This document shows, piece after piece, positions 1 to 8,898 of a DNA stretch of 64,000 bases. Numbering within the stretch: the first letter of the stretch is position 1; every line of letters starts with the position of its first letter. Where the stretch lies: the NCBI RefSeq assembly GCF_003336675.1, contig NZ_QPII01000020.1:1-64000 (forward strand). Reading direction: 5' to 3'. Source of the DNA: Billgrantia montanilacus. GTDB taxonomy: Bacteria; Pseudomonadota; Gammaproteobacteria; Pseudomonadales; Halomonadaceae. A model generated the notes under the pieces. The model was not told the DNA's origin. It saw only the letters and a list, made by a program, of their open reading frames with translations, and did no database searches. The translations under genes were made by a program, and so were the position numbers.

Positions 1-2
1 AT

Positions 3-233
3 CCCGCCTACTTCGGGGTGCTGATGGCCTTCATCCTCGGCATCGGGCTGCTGACGCCGCCGGTGGGCACCTGCCTCTATGTCGGCTGCGGGGTGGGCAA
101 GGTCTCGATGGAGTCGCTGGTGCGCGCGATGCTGCCGTACTACGCGGCGCTGCTGGTAGTGCTGGTGATCCTGATCGCCTTCCCCGGCATCGTCACCTGG
201 CTGCCCGACATCACCGCCGTGCGCGGCAACTGA
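3..233 (+). CDS. TRAP transporter large permease (DctM family), C-terminal part
   Basis: This is the last 76 codons of a membrane permease whose start lies left of the window. The visible part has two hydrophobic segments and the motif GIGLLTPPVGTCLYVG, which is typical of the C-terminal end of DctM, the large subunit of tripartite ATP-independent periplasmic (TRAP) transporters that import sugar acids and other organic acids with sodium. The next gene is a gluconokinase 13 nt downstream, followed by a LacI-type regulator, so a gluconate or related sugar-acid transporter is the likely specificity; that is inferred from context only. The frame is open from base 3 and ends with TGA at 231-233. 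Confidence 0.85.
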   Translation, partial: PAYFGVLMAFILGIGLLTPPVGTCLYVGCGVGKVSMESLVRAMLPYYAALLVVLVILIAFPGIVTWLPDITAVRGN

Positions 234-246
234 CCGGGAGCCTACC

Positions 247-768
247 GTGACGGCAACTTCGCATCGCATCCTTGTCATGGGTGTATCCGGCTCGGGCAAG
301 TCGCATATAGGCCGGCTGGTGGCCAAGTACCTGAGCATCGACTTCATCGACGGTGACCGCTATCACTCGCCCGGGAACATCGAAAAGATGGCCCGCGGCG
401 TGCCCCTCACCGATGCGGATCGTCAGGAGTGGCTCGACACCCTGGCCGGCCTGTTTGACGAACATCGACGGCGCAATGAGTCGGTGGTGATTGCCTGCTC
501 CGCACTGAAGGCCCGATATCGTGACATATTGCGCCAGGGGGACCCGGCGCTGTCCATTCTCTATTTGCGTGGCGGGCGCAAGCTACTGCTTGAACGTCTG
601 TCCACGCGCCAGGGGCACTTCTTCAAGGGCGACAGCATGCTCGATAGCCAGCTGGCCGACCTGGAGCCCCCCGATGATGGCGAGGCGCTGGGTTTGGATA
701 TCTCGCTGCCACCCGAAACGATTGCCGGTGAATTCGCGCGTTGGCTGAGGCGGCATGAAATGTCGTGA
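247..768 (+). CDS. gntK: Gluconokinase
   Basis: The 173-residue protein phosphorylates D-gluconate to 6-phosphogluconate with ATP, feeding the Entner-Doudoroff or pentose phosphate route. A Walker A loop, GVSGSGKS, lies at residues 12-19, and the family motif DGDRYHSPGNIEKMARGVPL follows, where substrate is held. Length and layout match the GntK/IdnK (thermoresistant) gluconokinase family, not the FGGY kinases. The start is GTG at 247 with GGGAG just upstream. It sits 13 nt after the TRAP permease gene and is probably co-transcribed with it. The LacI-family gene downstream is probably its repressor. Confidence 0.92.
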   Translation: MTATSHRILVMGVSGSGKSHIGRLVAKYLSIDFIDGDRYHSPGNIEKMARGVPLTDADRQEWLDTLAGLFDEHRRRNESVVIACSALKARYRDILRQGDPALSILYLRGGRKLLLERLSTRQGHFFKGDSMLDSQLADLEPPDDGEALGLDISLPPETIAGEFARWLRRHEMS

Positions 769-864
769 CGCCAGGCCGGCAATGATGTCGGGGCCTGAAT
801 GGTTTAAGGTATTCGGCGCTGAGCCGACCCTTGCTCAGGATATTCACCAGCACGCCGGGACGCC

Positions 865-1860
865 GTGAAGAAAAAACGCCCAACACTTCAGGATATTGCC
901 GACCGAGTCGGTGCGACGAAGATGACCGTCAGCCGCGCCCTGCGCGACCCGACCACCGTCTCGGAAGGGCTGTGCGAGCGCATCTTCGCCGCCGCGGAGC
1001 AGGTAGGCTATATTCCCAACCGTGCCCCCGACCTGCTCTCCCGGGCGACGAGTCACTCCATTGGCGTGCTGGTGCCGTCGCTGACCAACCAGGTGTTCGC
1101 CGATGTGCTGGTTGGCATCGAGGCCGTGACAGAGCCGGCTGGCTACCACCTGATGCTTTCCCATTATGGCTACAGCCCGGAGCTCGAAGAGCGCAGCCTG
1201 GCATCACTGCTTTCCTATAATGTCGATGGTGTCATCCTTTCGGATAGTCAGCATACGACCCGGACCTGCCGAATGCTGGAGACAGCCGGTATTCCAACTA
1301 TCCAGATCATGGATTCACGGACACCGCCGCTGCACCAGGCCGTGGGTTTCGACAATGTTCGGGCAGGCTATGACATGGTCAGCGAGATGATTCGACGAGG
1401 GCGACGGCATATCGTTTACCTTGCCGTCCGCCTGGACGAGCGAACCCGCCAGCGCGAGCAGGGCTACCGACAGGCAGTGGAAGAGCATGGCCTGCAACCC
1501 ATCACCCTGCAGCGGAGCCAGCGTTCGTCATACAGCGTGGGTGCCGCGCTGCTCGGCGAGGTGCTCGACCAGTATCCCCAGACCGATGCGCTCTTCTGTA
1601 CCAACGACGACGTGGCTGTCGGTGCCTATTTCGAATGTCTGCGCCGTGGTATCCGGGTGCCGGAGCGGATGGCCATCGCCGGCTTCCATGGCCACGACGT
1701 GGGGCAGGTGATGTCACCCCGACTGGCCAGTGTCATCACTCCGCGCCAGGCGATCGGAAACAGGGCCGCCAGTGAACTGCTCAAGCGCATTCGCGGTAAT
1801 GCCATGGGCAAGGCGGTGATCGATCTGGGATACAAGGTCGAACCCGGCATGACGCTTTGA
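865..1860 (+). CDS. gntR: LacI-family transcriptional regulator, gluconate-type (GntR)
   Basis: A 331-residue LacI/GalR regulator. The N-terminal helix-turn-helix (about residues 7-30, TLQDIADRVGATKMTVSRAL) is followed by a hinge and a periplasmic-binding-protein-like sensor domain from about residue 60 to the end. In the family the sensor binds a sugar or sugar acid and releases the DNA. Its position next to gntK and a TRAP permease suggests gluconate as inducer, by analogy with the E. coli GntR repressor. The start is a GTG at 865. A 96-nt gap separates it from gntK, so it may have its own promoter. The gene converges on ridA with 35 nt between stops. Confidence 0.85.
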   Translation: MKKKRPTLQDIADRVGATKMTVSRALRDPTTVSEGLCERIFAAAEQVGYIPNRAPDLLSRATSHSIGVLVPSLTNQVFADVLVGIEAVTEPAGYHLMLSHYGYSPELEERSLASLLSYNVDGVILSDSQHTTRTCRMLETAGIPTIQIMDSRTPPLHQAVGFDNVRAGYDMVSEMIRRGRRHIVYLAVRLDERTRQREQGYRQAVEEHGLQPITLQRSQRSSYSVGAALLGEVLDQYPQTDALFCTNDDVAVGAYFECLRRGIRVPERMAIAGFHGHDVGQVMSPRLASVITPRQAIGNRAASELLKRIRGNAMGKAVIDLGYKVEPGMTL

Positions 1861-1895
1861 GAGTGCTTTGTTCCGGCAACGTCCAGAAAGTCGAA

Positions 1896-2306
1896 TCAGC
1901 CCCTGGCACCTGCGTCTGTTTCTACAGGCCGGCGGGCCACAAGGGTAATCTCCACGTTCGAGTCACCGCTGAGCCGTGGCGATTCGGTGCAGGTCCGGGC
2001 TGGGTAGCGGTGGTCGTCGAAGAACTCGGCATAGGCCGCGTCCATGGTATGTATCGTATCCAGGTTGGTCAGGTGCACGTCCACCCGCACCGTGTCACTC
2101 AGGTTCCCACCGGCGAACTCCAGCATGCGTGCCAGGCGGCGCATGACCCAGCGGGTCTCTTCGGCAATGTCGCCGACCACGGCTTCGCCCCCCTGGATAT
2201 CGGTGACCGTCAGTCCCGAGAGGAAGATATAGTCGCCGTCGATCACGATATGGCTGCCGGGAAAAACGGGTACGGCGAGAGTGGGGTCGTTGAGATATCG
2301 GTGCAT
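1896..2306 (-). CDS. RidA family protein (enamine/imine deaminase)
   Basis: A 136-residue single-domain protein of the RidA/YjgF/UK114 family, trimeric enzymes that hydrolyse reactive enamines and imines released by PLP enzymes such as threonine dehydratase. The conserved pattern IFLSGLT, the central VDVHLTNLD strand and the PART motif that carries the family's functional arginine are present. Slightly longer than E. coli RidA (128 aa), with an acidic C-terminal tail. Start ATG at 2306 has GGGGAG six bases upstream. It is divergent from the maoC-pta gene, with 172 nt between the two starts. A serine/threonine dehydratase is encoded at 9.5 kb, but the two are not linked in an operon. Confidence 0.85.
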   Translation of the reverse strand: MHRYLNDPTLAVPVFPGSHIVIDGDYIFLSGLTVTDIQGGEAVVGDIAEETRWVMRRLARMLEFAGGNLSDTVRVDVHLTNLDTIHTMDAAYAEFFDDHRYPARTCTESPRLSGDSNVEITLVARRPVETDAGARG

Positions 2307-2478
2307 ATTGAGCTCCCCATGGTTTGCGTGCCTGTCTCACTATAGTTGGTCGGTCGCGGCCCCGTGTCAGCCAGCTGTCGTCACTTGATGTCGGTCAGCT
2401 ATTGGCGGATAAACACTGACAACCTTTGCTGCGTCGCAGTATGCTGAATGGACCTGCCACACGGAGGATAATGGGCTT

Positions 2479-3879
2479 ATGGACAGCAGTGACCAGATCG
2501 AAAACCGGACGTTCGACGAGATCAAGGCAGGCGACACTGCCTCGATCGAGAAGCGGCTCACGCTGGATGACATCAAACTGTTTGCCGTCATGTCGGGGGA
2601 CATCAACCCGGCCCATCTCGACGACGACTTCGCCAAGAGCACCCGGTTTCAGGAAGTGGTCGCCCACGGTATGTGGGGCGGGGCCTTGATCTCCACCGTG
2701 CTTGGCACCGAACTGCCGGGGCCAGGTACGATCTATCTGGGTCAGACCCTGCGCTTTCTCAAGCCGGTGAGGCTCGGCGACGTGCTCCGGGTCAGTGTCC
2801 GGGCGCGTAGCAAGGATGAGCAGCGCAAGCGTATCGTCTTCGACTGTCTCTGCACCAACCAGAATGGCGACACGGTCATCGAAGGCGAGGCAGAGGTACA
2901 GGCCCCCACCGAGAAGATTCGTCGCACTCGCACCGTGTTGCCGCGGATTCGCATGGCCGAGCGGGCGCGATTGCATGAAATGCTGGCGGCAGCCGAGCAC
3001 CCCGAGCCGGTCGATATGGCGGTGGTGCACCCGGTGGATGAAGTCTCGATCCTGGGAGCCGCCGAATCGGCTCGCCAAGGGCTGATCCGGCCGGTGCTGG
3101 TGGGGCCGGGGAGAAAGATCCATGCCGCCGCCGAAGCGGCCGGCATCGACATCGCCGAGTTCGAGGTGGTCGATGTACCCCACAGTCATGCGGCAGCTGC
3201 CGAAGCGGTCGCCATGACTCGCTCCGGGAGGGTAGGGGCGCTCATGAAGGGTGCGTTGCACACGGAGGAACTGCTGCACGAGGTGGTCAAGCGCGATACC
3301 GGTCTGCGGACCGAGCGCTGCTTGAGCCATGTGATGGCCTTCGACGTACCTACCTATCCTCGGCCACTGTTCATCACCGATGCTGCGATCAATATCTACC
3401 CTACGCTGGCCAACAAGATGGATATCGTGCAGAACGCCATCGACCTGGCCCATGCCCTGGGCAACGCCAATCCCAATGTGGCGATACTTTCGGCGGTGGA
3501 AACCGTCAATCCCAAGATCGCCTCGACCCTCGAGGCCGCGGCGCTATGCAAGATGGCCGAGCGGGGGCAGATACGTGGCGGGACGATCGACGGCCCGCTG
3601 GCCTTCGACAATGCCGTTTCCGAGGCTGCCGCGGCCGCCAAGGGGATCGTCTCGCCGGTGGCGGGGCGGGCGGATATCCTGGTGGCGCCCGACCTGGAGT
3701 CGGCCAATATGCTGATGAAGCAGCTCACCTATCTTGCCGATGCCACCGGGGCCGGTCTGGTAGTGGGCGCGCGGGTGCCCATTGTGCTCACCAGCCGCGC
3801 CGACGACGCCATCACCCGAATGGCCTCCTGCGCCCTGGCACTGCTGGTGGCTGAATACCATAAGCGGGAGCGCGGCTGA
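2479..3879 (+). CDS. Bifunctional MaoC-like enoyl-CoA hydratase / phosphate acyltransferase
   Basis: A 466-residue fusion. Residues about 10-145 form a MaoC hot-dog hydratase with the hydratase-2 motif GDINPAHLDDDFA, where Asp41 and His46 are the expected catalytic pair. Residues about 165-460 form a phosphotransacetylase/phosphotransbutyrylase domain (PTA_PTB) that exchanges CoA for phosphate on an acyl-CoA. The gene overlaps ackA by one base (TGATG), so the acyl-phosphate made here would be turned into acid plus ATP by the kinase. This arrangement is common in halomonads and other proteobacteria and may serve overflow or butanoate/PHB-related acyl-CoA metabolism; the exact acyl chain cannot be told from sequence. 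Confidence 0.88.
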   Translation: MDSSDQIENRTFDEIKAGDTASIEKRLTLDDIKLFAVMSGDINPAHLDDDFAKSTRFQEVVAHGMWGGALISTVLGTELPGPGTIYLGQTLRFLKPVRLGDVLRVSVRARSKDEQRKRIVFDCLCTNQNGDTVIEGEAEVQAPTEKIRRTRTVLPRIRMAERARLHEMLAAAEHPEPVDMAVVHPVDEVSILGAAESARQGLIRPVLVGPGRKIHAAAEAAGIDIAEFEVVDVPHSHAAAAEAVAMTRSGRVGALMKGALHTEELLHEVVKRDTGLRTERCLSHVMAFDVPTYPRPLFITDAAINIYPTLANKMDIVQNAIDLAHALGNANPNVAILSAVETVNPKIASTLEAAALCKMAERGQIRGGTIDGPLAFDNAVSEAAAAAKGIVSPVAGRADILVAPDLESANMLMKQLTYLADATGAGLVVGARVPIVLTSRADDAITRMASCALALLVAEYHKRERG

Positions 3880-5099
3880 TGCGAGAGATACTGGTCATCA
3901 ACAGCGGCTCCTCCAGCATCAAGTTCGCCCTGTTCGGCGCCGTGCCGGAGGCCGAACCGAAGGACCTGCAGCTGCGCTATCGCGGCCACTTTGCCGGGCT
4001 CGGCAGCCAGGCCCGACTGAGCCTCAAGGATGGGGAGGGCGGCTCGCTGGACCCTGGCTTGGCCGGCCCTGCGCTGAGCGACGTGCCGGCCGATCTCGAC
4101 CACGACGGGGCGCTGTCCAAGCTGTTGGCCTGGATCGAGGCGCACCCGAATCTTGGCGATATCGGCGCGGTGGGGCATCGCATCGTGCATGGCGGCAGCG
4201 ACCACGTCGAACCAATTCGCCTCGACACCGGCGTGCTGGATGCCCTCGAGGCCCTGGTGCCGCTGGCCCCCCTGCACCAGCCCTACGGCCTGGCGCCGGT
4301 TCGTGCCCTGGCGGCACTTCGGCCCGACCTGCCCCAGGTGGCCTGCTTCGACACCGCCTTTCATGCCGAACAGCCCAGCGTGGCTCGAACCTTTCCCTTG
4401 CCGCGGCGGTATCGCGACGCCGGGGTGATCCGCTACGGTTTCCATGGGCTCTCCTACGACTACATCAACCGTACGCTGAACGACCGGATACAGCCGACGC
4501 ATGGCGGCGAAGCAAAGGCGGGTAGGGTGATCGTCGCCCACCTGGGCAATGGCGCCAGTCTTTGCGCCATCCGCGACGGCAAGAGTATCGCCTCCACCAT
4601 GGGTTTCACCGCCGTGGAAGGGCTGATGATGGGTACCCGAAGCGGCAGCCTGGACCCGGGTCTGGTACTGCACCTGATCAGGCAGGAGGGGATGGCGGCG
4701 GAAGCCGTCGAGCGGCTGCTCTACAAGGAGTCTGGCCTGCTGGGTGTCTCCGGTATCAGCGGCGACATGCGCGAGCTGTTGCAGAGCGATGCACCCGAAG
4801 CGGCCGAGGCTATCGAGCTGTTCGTCTACCGTATCGTCAGCGAAATCGGCAGCCTCGCCGCCGCCCTCGGTGGGCTCGACCACCTTGTGTTCACCGCCGG
4901 GATCGGCGAACGGGCCGCTCCGGTACGTGCTGCGGTGGTGGAAGGCTGCGAATGGCTGGGGGCAGTCCTCGATTCGGCTTCCAATCAGGCCGATGCCACT
5001 AGCATCGCGGCGGTAAACAGCCGGATGGGCCTGTGGGTGATCCCCACCGACGAAGAGCGCATGATCGGCTGGTACACCGCCGCTGAGCTGTTCCGCTGA
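3879..5099 (+). CDS. ackA: Acetate kinase (acyl kinase)
   Basis: A 406-residue acetate/butyrate kinase of the ASKHA fold that makes ATP from acyl phosphate, or the reverse. Signature 1 is at the N-terminus (INSGSSSIKFALF, Asn8 and Lys15) and signature 2 (RYGFHGLS) at residues 185-192. The late segment FTAGIGERAAPVR matches the nucleotide-binding part of the family. Translation is coupled to the upstream maoC-pta gene through a one-base overlap, TGATG at 3877-3881. A strong hairpin follows the stop codon. Whether acetate, propionate or butyrate is preferred is not visible. Confidence 0.93.
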   Translation: MREILVINSGSSSIKFALFGAVPEAEPKDLQLRYRGHFAGLGSQARLSLKDGEGGSLDPGLAGPALSDVPADLDHDGALSKLLAWIEAHPNLGDIGAVGHRIVHGGSDHVEPIRLDTGVLDALEALVPLAPLHQPYGLAPVRALAALRPDLPQVACFDTAFHAEQPSVARTFPLPRRYRDAGVIRYGFHGLSYDYINRTLNDRIQPTHGGEAKAGRVIVAHLGNGASLCAIRDGKSIASTMGFTAVEGLMMGTRSGSLDPGLVLHLIRQEGMAAEAVERLLYKESGLLGVSGISGDMRELLQSDAPEAAEAIELFVYRIVSEIGSLAAALGGLDHLVFTAGIGERAAPVRAAVVEGCEWLGAVLDSASNQADATSIAAVNSRMGLWVIPTDEERMIGWYTAAELFR

Positions 5100-5103
5100 G
5101 ATT

Positions 5104-5130
5104 GGATGCAGGCCGGAATGGCCTGCATCC
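5104..5130. terminator. Hairpin between ackA and the convergent methyltransferase gene
   Basis: A perfect 11-bp inverted repeat, GGATGCAGGCC at 5104-5114 and GGCCTGCATCC at 5120-5130, with a 5-nt loop. It lies 4 nt after the ackA stop and 21 nt before the end of the opposing gene. There is no long T-run on either side, so it may act as a weak bidirectional terminator or protect the 3' ends. Confidence 0.6.
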
Positions 5131-5151
5131 TCATGGGTCACCATTCGGGAT

Positions 5152-6249
5152 TCATTTGCGACAGACGAAGTAATCGTTCTGGAAGTCATGCTCCAACTGA
5201 TGGACTTCAATATCGCGAAAACCCGCCTCCTCCAGATAGGCAAGCGCTCTCTCGCGTCCCCACATGGTGCCCAGGCCTTCGCCGCCTTGGGCCAGGGATA
5301 CCGTCATGCAGTGGCTTACTGAAACCGCATACAGCATGGTACCCAGCGGATGCTCCCGGTCGAGATGATGGTGGCTCGATGCATGGATGTCCTGCACCAG
5401 ATAGATGCCATCTGGGGCCAAGGTACGGTGAATGCCCTTGAGCAGGCTGCGAGGCTTCGCTTGATCGTGAATGCCGTCGAAGGTAGTGACCAGATCGTAG
5501 GCGGCGGGCTCGGCCGTGATGTCGAAGTCGCTCAAGTCACGCACCTCGAAGGTGAGGTTGCCAAGGCCGGCTTTCTCGGTTTCCTGGCGCGCCCATGCGA
5601 TGGCCTCCTCCGAGAGGTCATAGCCGACGAAGCGGCTGGTCGGATACCGCTCGGCCATAGCCATCAGCGCCCGTCCCCGCCCACAGGCGCAGTCGAGCAC
5701 GTGAATGCCGCGATCGAGCCGTTCCGGCAGGCCTTCGGCCAGCGGAAGGATGCCATCGAACAGGGCTGGCAGGACGGTCTGAGCACTGTCGCTGGCCATG
5801 ACCTCCTGAAAGCGGGGATAGCGCGAGTAGGGGACGCCGCCGCCCTCGTGGAAGCAGCGGACCACGTCATCCTCCACGTTGGCGAGGATGGCGATAAACT
5901 GGGAGTAGACGGCCAGGTTGACCGGCCCGGCGTTGGTGAGCAGCTGGGCGTGGGCCTCCGGTAGCCAGTAGTTGCCAGTCTGAGGGTCGTTCTCGACAAT
6001 GCCGCTGGCTACCATGCCTCCCAACCACTCGCGTACGTAGCGTTCATCGAGTCCGGTACGTGCCGCCAGCGCCGAGCTGGTTTCCGGTGCAGCTCCAGCC
6101 ATGGCCTCCAGCAGGCCGGTGCGATGGCCAAGCGAGAGCAGCAGCATCAAACCGCTTTCGTTGAGTGCCCGGACCAGCCGCTCCTCGAACGCATCGGTCG
6201 TGGTGGTGGCATCGGTGTCCATGGCGCCAAGGGTGTGAACGTCGCACAT
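5152..6249 (-). CDS. Class I SAM-dependent methyltransferase with N-terminal winged-helix domain
   Basis: A 365-residue protein. The first ~110 residues look like the winged-helix dimerisation region seen in O-methyltransferase-like proteins (ALAARTGLDERYVREWLGGM). The second half is a Rossmann methyltransferase: motif I HVLDCACGRGRAL at residues 183-195, an acidic residue at the end of strand 2 (FVGYDLS), and a post-motif segment FDGIHDQAKP. The substrate is not evident. The start ATG at 6249 has AAGGAG eight bases upstream. It is divergent from the GlxA-type regulator at 6358, with 108 nt between the starts, so that regulator is a candidate to control it. Confidence 0.8.
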   Translation of the reverse strand: MCDVHTLGAMDTDATTTTDAFEERLVRALNESGLMLLLSLGHRTGLLEAMAGAAPETSSALAARTGLDERYVREWLGGMVASGIVENDPQTGNYWLPEAHAQLLTNAGPVNLAVYSQFIAILANVEDDVVRCFHEGGGVPYSRYPRFQEVMASDSAQTVLPALFDGILPLAEGLPERLDRGIHVLDCACGRGRALMAMAERYPTSRFVGYDLSEEAIAWARQETEKAGLGNLTFEVRDLSDFDITAEPAAYDLVTTFDGIHDQAKPRSLLKGIHRTLAPDGIYLVQDIHASSHHHLDREHPLGTMLYAVSVSHCMTVSLAQGGEGLGTMWGRERALAYLEEAGFRDIEVHQLEHDFQNDYFVCRK

Positions 6250-6357
6250 GGCCTCTCTCCTTCTGTTGCCTTTGTTATGGTTGATGCAAGGGCAACGTTA
6301 CGACCAATGGAGCGACGCCACGCAAGTGTAATATGCCGAAATCGGGAGTTTTGAGCC

Positions 6358-7392
6358 ATGAGCACAGATACTGCAAGCGCCGAGCCGTTGACGATCGCGC
6401 TTCTGGCCACGCCCGAAGCGACGGCTTCGACGCTGTATGGCATGTTCGACCTGTTTGGTTCGGCCGGGCGGGATTGGAATCTATTGATCCACGGGTGTAT
6501 GGGAGAACCGCTCTTGCGTCCACTGATCGTCTCGAAGACTGGAGCAGGTTTTCGTGCGCCGAACGGTGCTTGGATCGAGCCCGACACCAGCCTTGAAGCG
6601 TGTCCGCCAATGACGGCGGCCTGCATACCGGATCTCCTGGTGGCACCCGATGAGTCGCTGACAGGACGCTATGGATCGGAGATCGCCTGGCTACGCGAAT
6701 GCCATGCCCAGGGTGCTCTGCTGGCAGCAGCCTGTACGGGCGCCATGTTGCTGGCCGAGGCTGGATTGTTGGAGGGTCAGGAGGCCACGACTCACTGGGC
6801 TTATTGCGATGCGCTGGCGCGACGATATCCCCACGTGACGGTGCATCCCCATCGTATCCTCGTCGCCAGCGGGCAAGGGCAGCGGCTGATCATGGCCGGC
6901 GGCGGCACCAGTTGGTTCGATCTAGCCCTCTACCTGGTGGCGCGCCTGGTGGGTACCGACGAGGCAATGCGCCTGGCCCGTGTCCACCTCATCGACTGGC
7001 ATCACGACGGGCAGCAACCCTATGCCGTGCTCAGCAGCTCACGACAGGTGGCGGACGCCTGCATCGCGCGCTGTCAGGTGTGGGTCGCCCAGCATTATGA
7101 TTGCCACTCGCCCGTAGCCGGCATGGTGCAGGTCAGCGGCCTGTCGGAGCGCGCCTTCAAGCGGCGTTTCAAGGTGGCCACTGGCATGACACCGATGGAC
7201 TACGTGCATACCCTGCGGCTGGAGGAAGCGAAACAGATTCTTGAACAGTGTGACGATCCCATTGAAGGAGTTGCCGAACAACTTGGCTATGCCGACCCCA
7301 GCTTTTTCCGCCGCCTGTTTAGCCGTCGCGTCGGGCTGACCCCCAGCCGATACCGGAAACGCTTTCGTGGGCTTAGGCTTCGTCTGTCATGA
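6358..7392 (+). CDS. GlxA-family AraC-type transcriptional regulator with DJ-1/PfpI domain
   Basis: A 344-residue regulator. Residues about 10-200 form a class I glutamine amidotransferase-like (DJ-1/PfpI) domain with the nucleophile-elbow-like segment AAACTGAML; in GlxA-type regulators this domain usually senses a ligand and does not act as an enzyme. Residues about 235-340 contain two AraC helix-turn-helix motifs ending in the family signature EQLGYADPSFFRRLFSRR. Divergent from the methyltransferase gene. The start has GGGAG upstream. It ends 14 nt from the convergent MocR gene. The ligand is unknown; related regulators act in arginine, carnitine or glycine-betaine catabolism. Confidence 0.85.
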   Translation: MSTDTASAEPLTIALLATPEATASTLYGMFDLFGSAGRDWNLLIHGCMGEPLLRPLIVSKTGAGFRAPNGAWIEPDTSLEACPPMTAACIPDLLVAPDESLTGRYGSEIAWLRECHAQGALLAAACTGAMLLAEAGLLEGQEATTHWAYCDALARRYPHVTVHPHRILVASGQGQRLIMAGGGTSWFDLALYLVARLVGTDEAMRLARVHLIDWHHDGQQPYAVLSSSRQVADACIARCQVWVAQHYDCHSPVAGMVQVSGLSERAFKRRFKVATGMTPMDYVHTLRLEEAKQILEQCDDPIEGVAEQLGYADPSFFRRLFSRRVGLTPSRYRKRFRGLRLRLS

Positions 7393-7406
7393 CAATGTCG
7401 TTTGGC

Positions 7407-8801
7407 CTATACCGTCTGCCAGGGAGCGGCAGGAGGGTCGTGCAGCAGTTCCACCAGGATGCCCAGCGCCTTGGCCAGTGCTTCCTGGGATGGGGCGGCA
7501 CTAAGGCACAACCGCAGCGCCTGGGGCGCGGGTTCGCTGCCGACGCAGAAGGGTTCGGCGCTGGTGACCAGTACATCGCGTCGTGCCAGAGCTTCCTGCA
7601 GCACTGCGCTGCGCTGCCCCTCCGGCAGCGGTAGCCACAGGTTGGCACCATGCGGGCGGCCGCCGACGGCGAAGCCGGCCAGTGTCTCCCGGGCCAGGCG
7701 CTGACGCTCCCCCAGCTCCTGCGTCTGCCAGGCAAGCAGCGTTCTGTCGTCCTCGCTCGCCACCCAGCGACACACGGCCTCGACCATCAGCGAGGGCACC
7801 ATCCAGCTCTGGGCCCGCAGCGCCGCGGACAGGCGCTCGCGTAGCGCGGGCGGTGCCAGCAGGGTCCCGATGCGCAGCCCGCCGGCCAGCACCTTGGCGG
7901 TACTGAAGATGAACAGGGTGCGCTCCGGTGCCAGTTGATGCAGTGGCGTACCGCGCTCCTGTTCCGGCAGGTATTGAACGCCGTCCTCCAGAATCAGGAC
8001 ATCATGCCGGCGCGCCAGCTCGACAAGGCGTTCCCGGCGGTCCTGGCTGAGTACCGCGCCGGTGGGGTTGTTCTGGTCCGGCGTGAGATAGATCAGCCGG
8101 GGCGGCTGCTGGGCGCAGAGCCGGGCAAGGGCTTCCATGTCCATGCCTTCATCGTCCATGGGTACGCCCACCACCTTGAGGTACGATTGCTGGGCGGCGT
8201 CGAGTAACCCCGGGTAGGTGAGCACATCGGCGGCGATGCGTTCACCCGGTCGCGTCAAGGCCTGTAGCGCCAGGCTGATGCCATGCTGCCCACCCTGGGT
8301 GATCAGCAGCGCTTCGGCGTCGACAGGCATACCCAGGTCTGTCATCCAGGCGGCCAGCCGCTCGCGATGGGCCGGTATGCCGCGCTCGGACTGGAACTCC
8401 ACCGCACGCTGAAGCACTTCGTCATCCATGGCGATGCCCTGCAGAGCCCTTCCCAGCGCCGCGGCACGCAGTGGGTGCGGCGGCGGCAAGCTGAGGCTGA
8501 GGTCGATCGTACGGGCATCCATGGGATGGCTGTGTCGCAGAGGACTCATTGGCGAAGCGTCGCCGTTGCGCACGTAGGTGCCACTGCCTACCCGGGCGAT
8601 GACCCAGCCCTGGCGTTCGGCTTCGGCATAGCCCCGTGTCACCGTGCCAACGGTCACACCGAGCGTATCGGCCAGTCGTCGTTGGGGTGGCAGGCGCTGG
8701 CCGGGAGCCAGTTCACCGGTTTCTATTGCCCGGGCAATGGCATCGGCGATGCCACGGTAGCGGGGCCCCTGGGTTGTGATAGTGGGTTGCCATATTGTCA
8801 T
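7407..8801 (-). CDS. MocR/PdxR-type regulator (GntR winged helix fused to aminotransferase fold)
   Basis: About 464 residues from the start chosen here (ATG at 8801, protein begins MTIWQP). A GntR winged helix (residues about 10-75, LPPQRRLADTLGVTVGTVTR) is fused to a fold-type I aminotransferase domain: NPTG near residue 245, LEDG Asp273 that would contact the PLP ring nitrogen, and the PLP lysine K303 in STAKVLAGGLRIG. MocR proteins use PLP or an aldimine as effector. An upstream in-frame start at 8879 would add 26 residues with no domain match. A perfect inverted repeat covers the ATG. Divergent from a LysE-type exporter, a classic MocR target arrangement. Confidence 0.87.
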   Translation of the reverse strand: MTIWQPTITTQGPRYRGIADAIARAIETGELAPGQRLPPQRRLADTLGVTVGTVTRGYAEAERQGWVIARVGSGTYVRNGDASPMSPLRHSHPMDARTIDLSLSLPPPHPLRAAALGRALQGIAMDDEVLQRAVEFQSERGIPAHRERLAAWMTDLGMPVDAEALLITQGGQHGISLALQALTRPGERIAADVLTYPGLLDAAQQSYLKVVGVPMDDEGMDMEALARLCAQQPPRLIYLTPDQNNPTGAVLSQDRRERLVELARRHDVLILEDGVQYLPEQERGTPLHQLAPERTLFIFSTAKVLAGGLRIGTLLAPPALRERLSAALRAQSWMVPSLMVEAVCRWVASEDDRTLLAWQTQELGERQRLARETLAGFAVGGRPHGANLWLPLPEGQRSAVLQEALARRDVLVTSAEPFCVGSEPAPQALRLCLSAAPSQEALAKALGILVELLHDPPAAPWQTV

Positions 8802-8810
8802 GGTGACAAT
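8794..8810. promoter_or_regulatory. Candidate MocR operator overlapping the mocR start codon
   Basis: A perfect 7-bp inverted repeat with a 3-nt centre: ATTGTCA at 8794-8800 and TGACAAT at 8804-8810. It covers the start codon of the MocR gene (8799-8801) and lies 89 nt before the start of the divergent exporter. Its symmetry, position and the neighbouring dimeric regulator suggest autoregulation. Binding is inferred. Confidence 0.5.
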
Positions 8811-8898
8811 AAAACCTTTGACGCCATAATTGTGCCCATTATGCTGAGAAGTGCGGGCAAAACCAACCAGCATGGGCAAAATTGTAGGGATACAAAAA

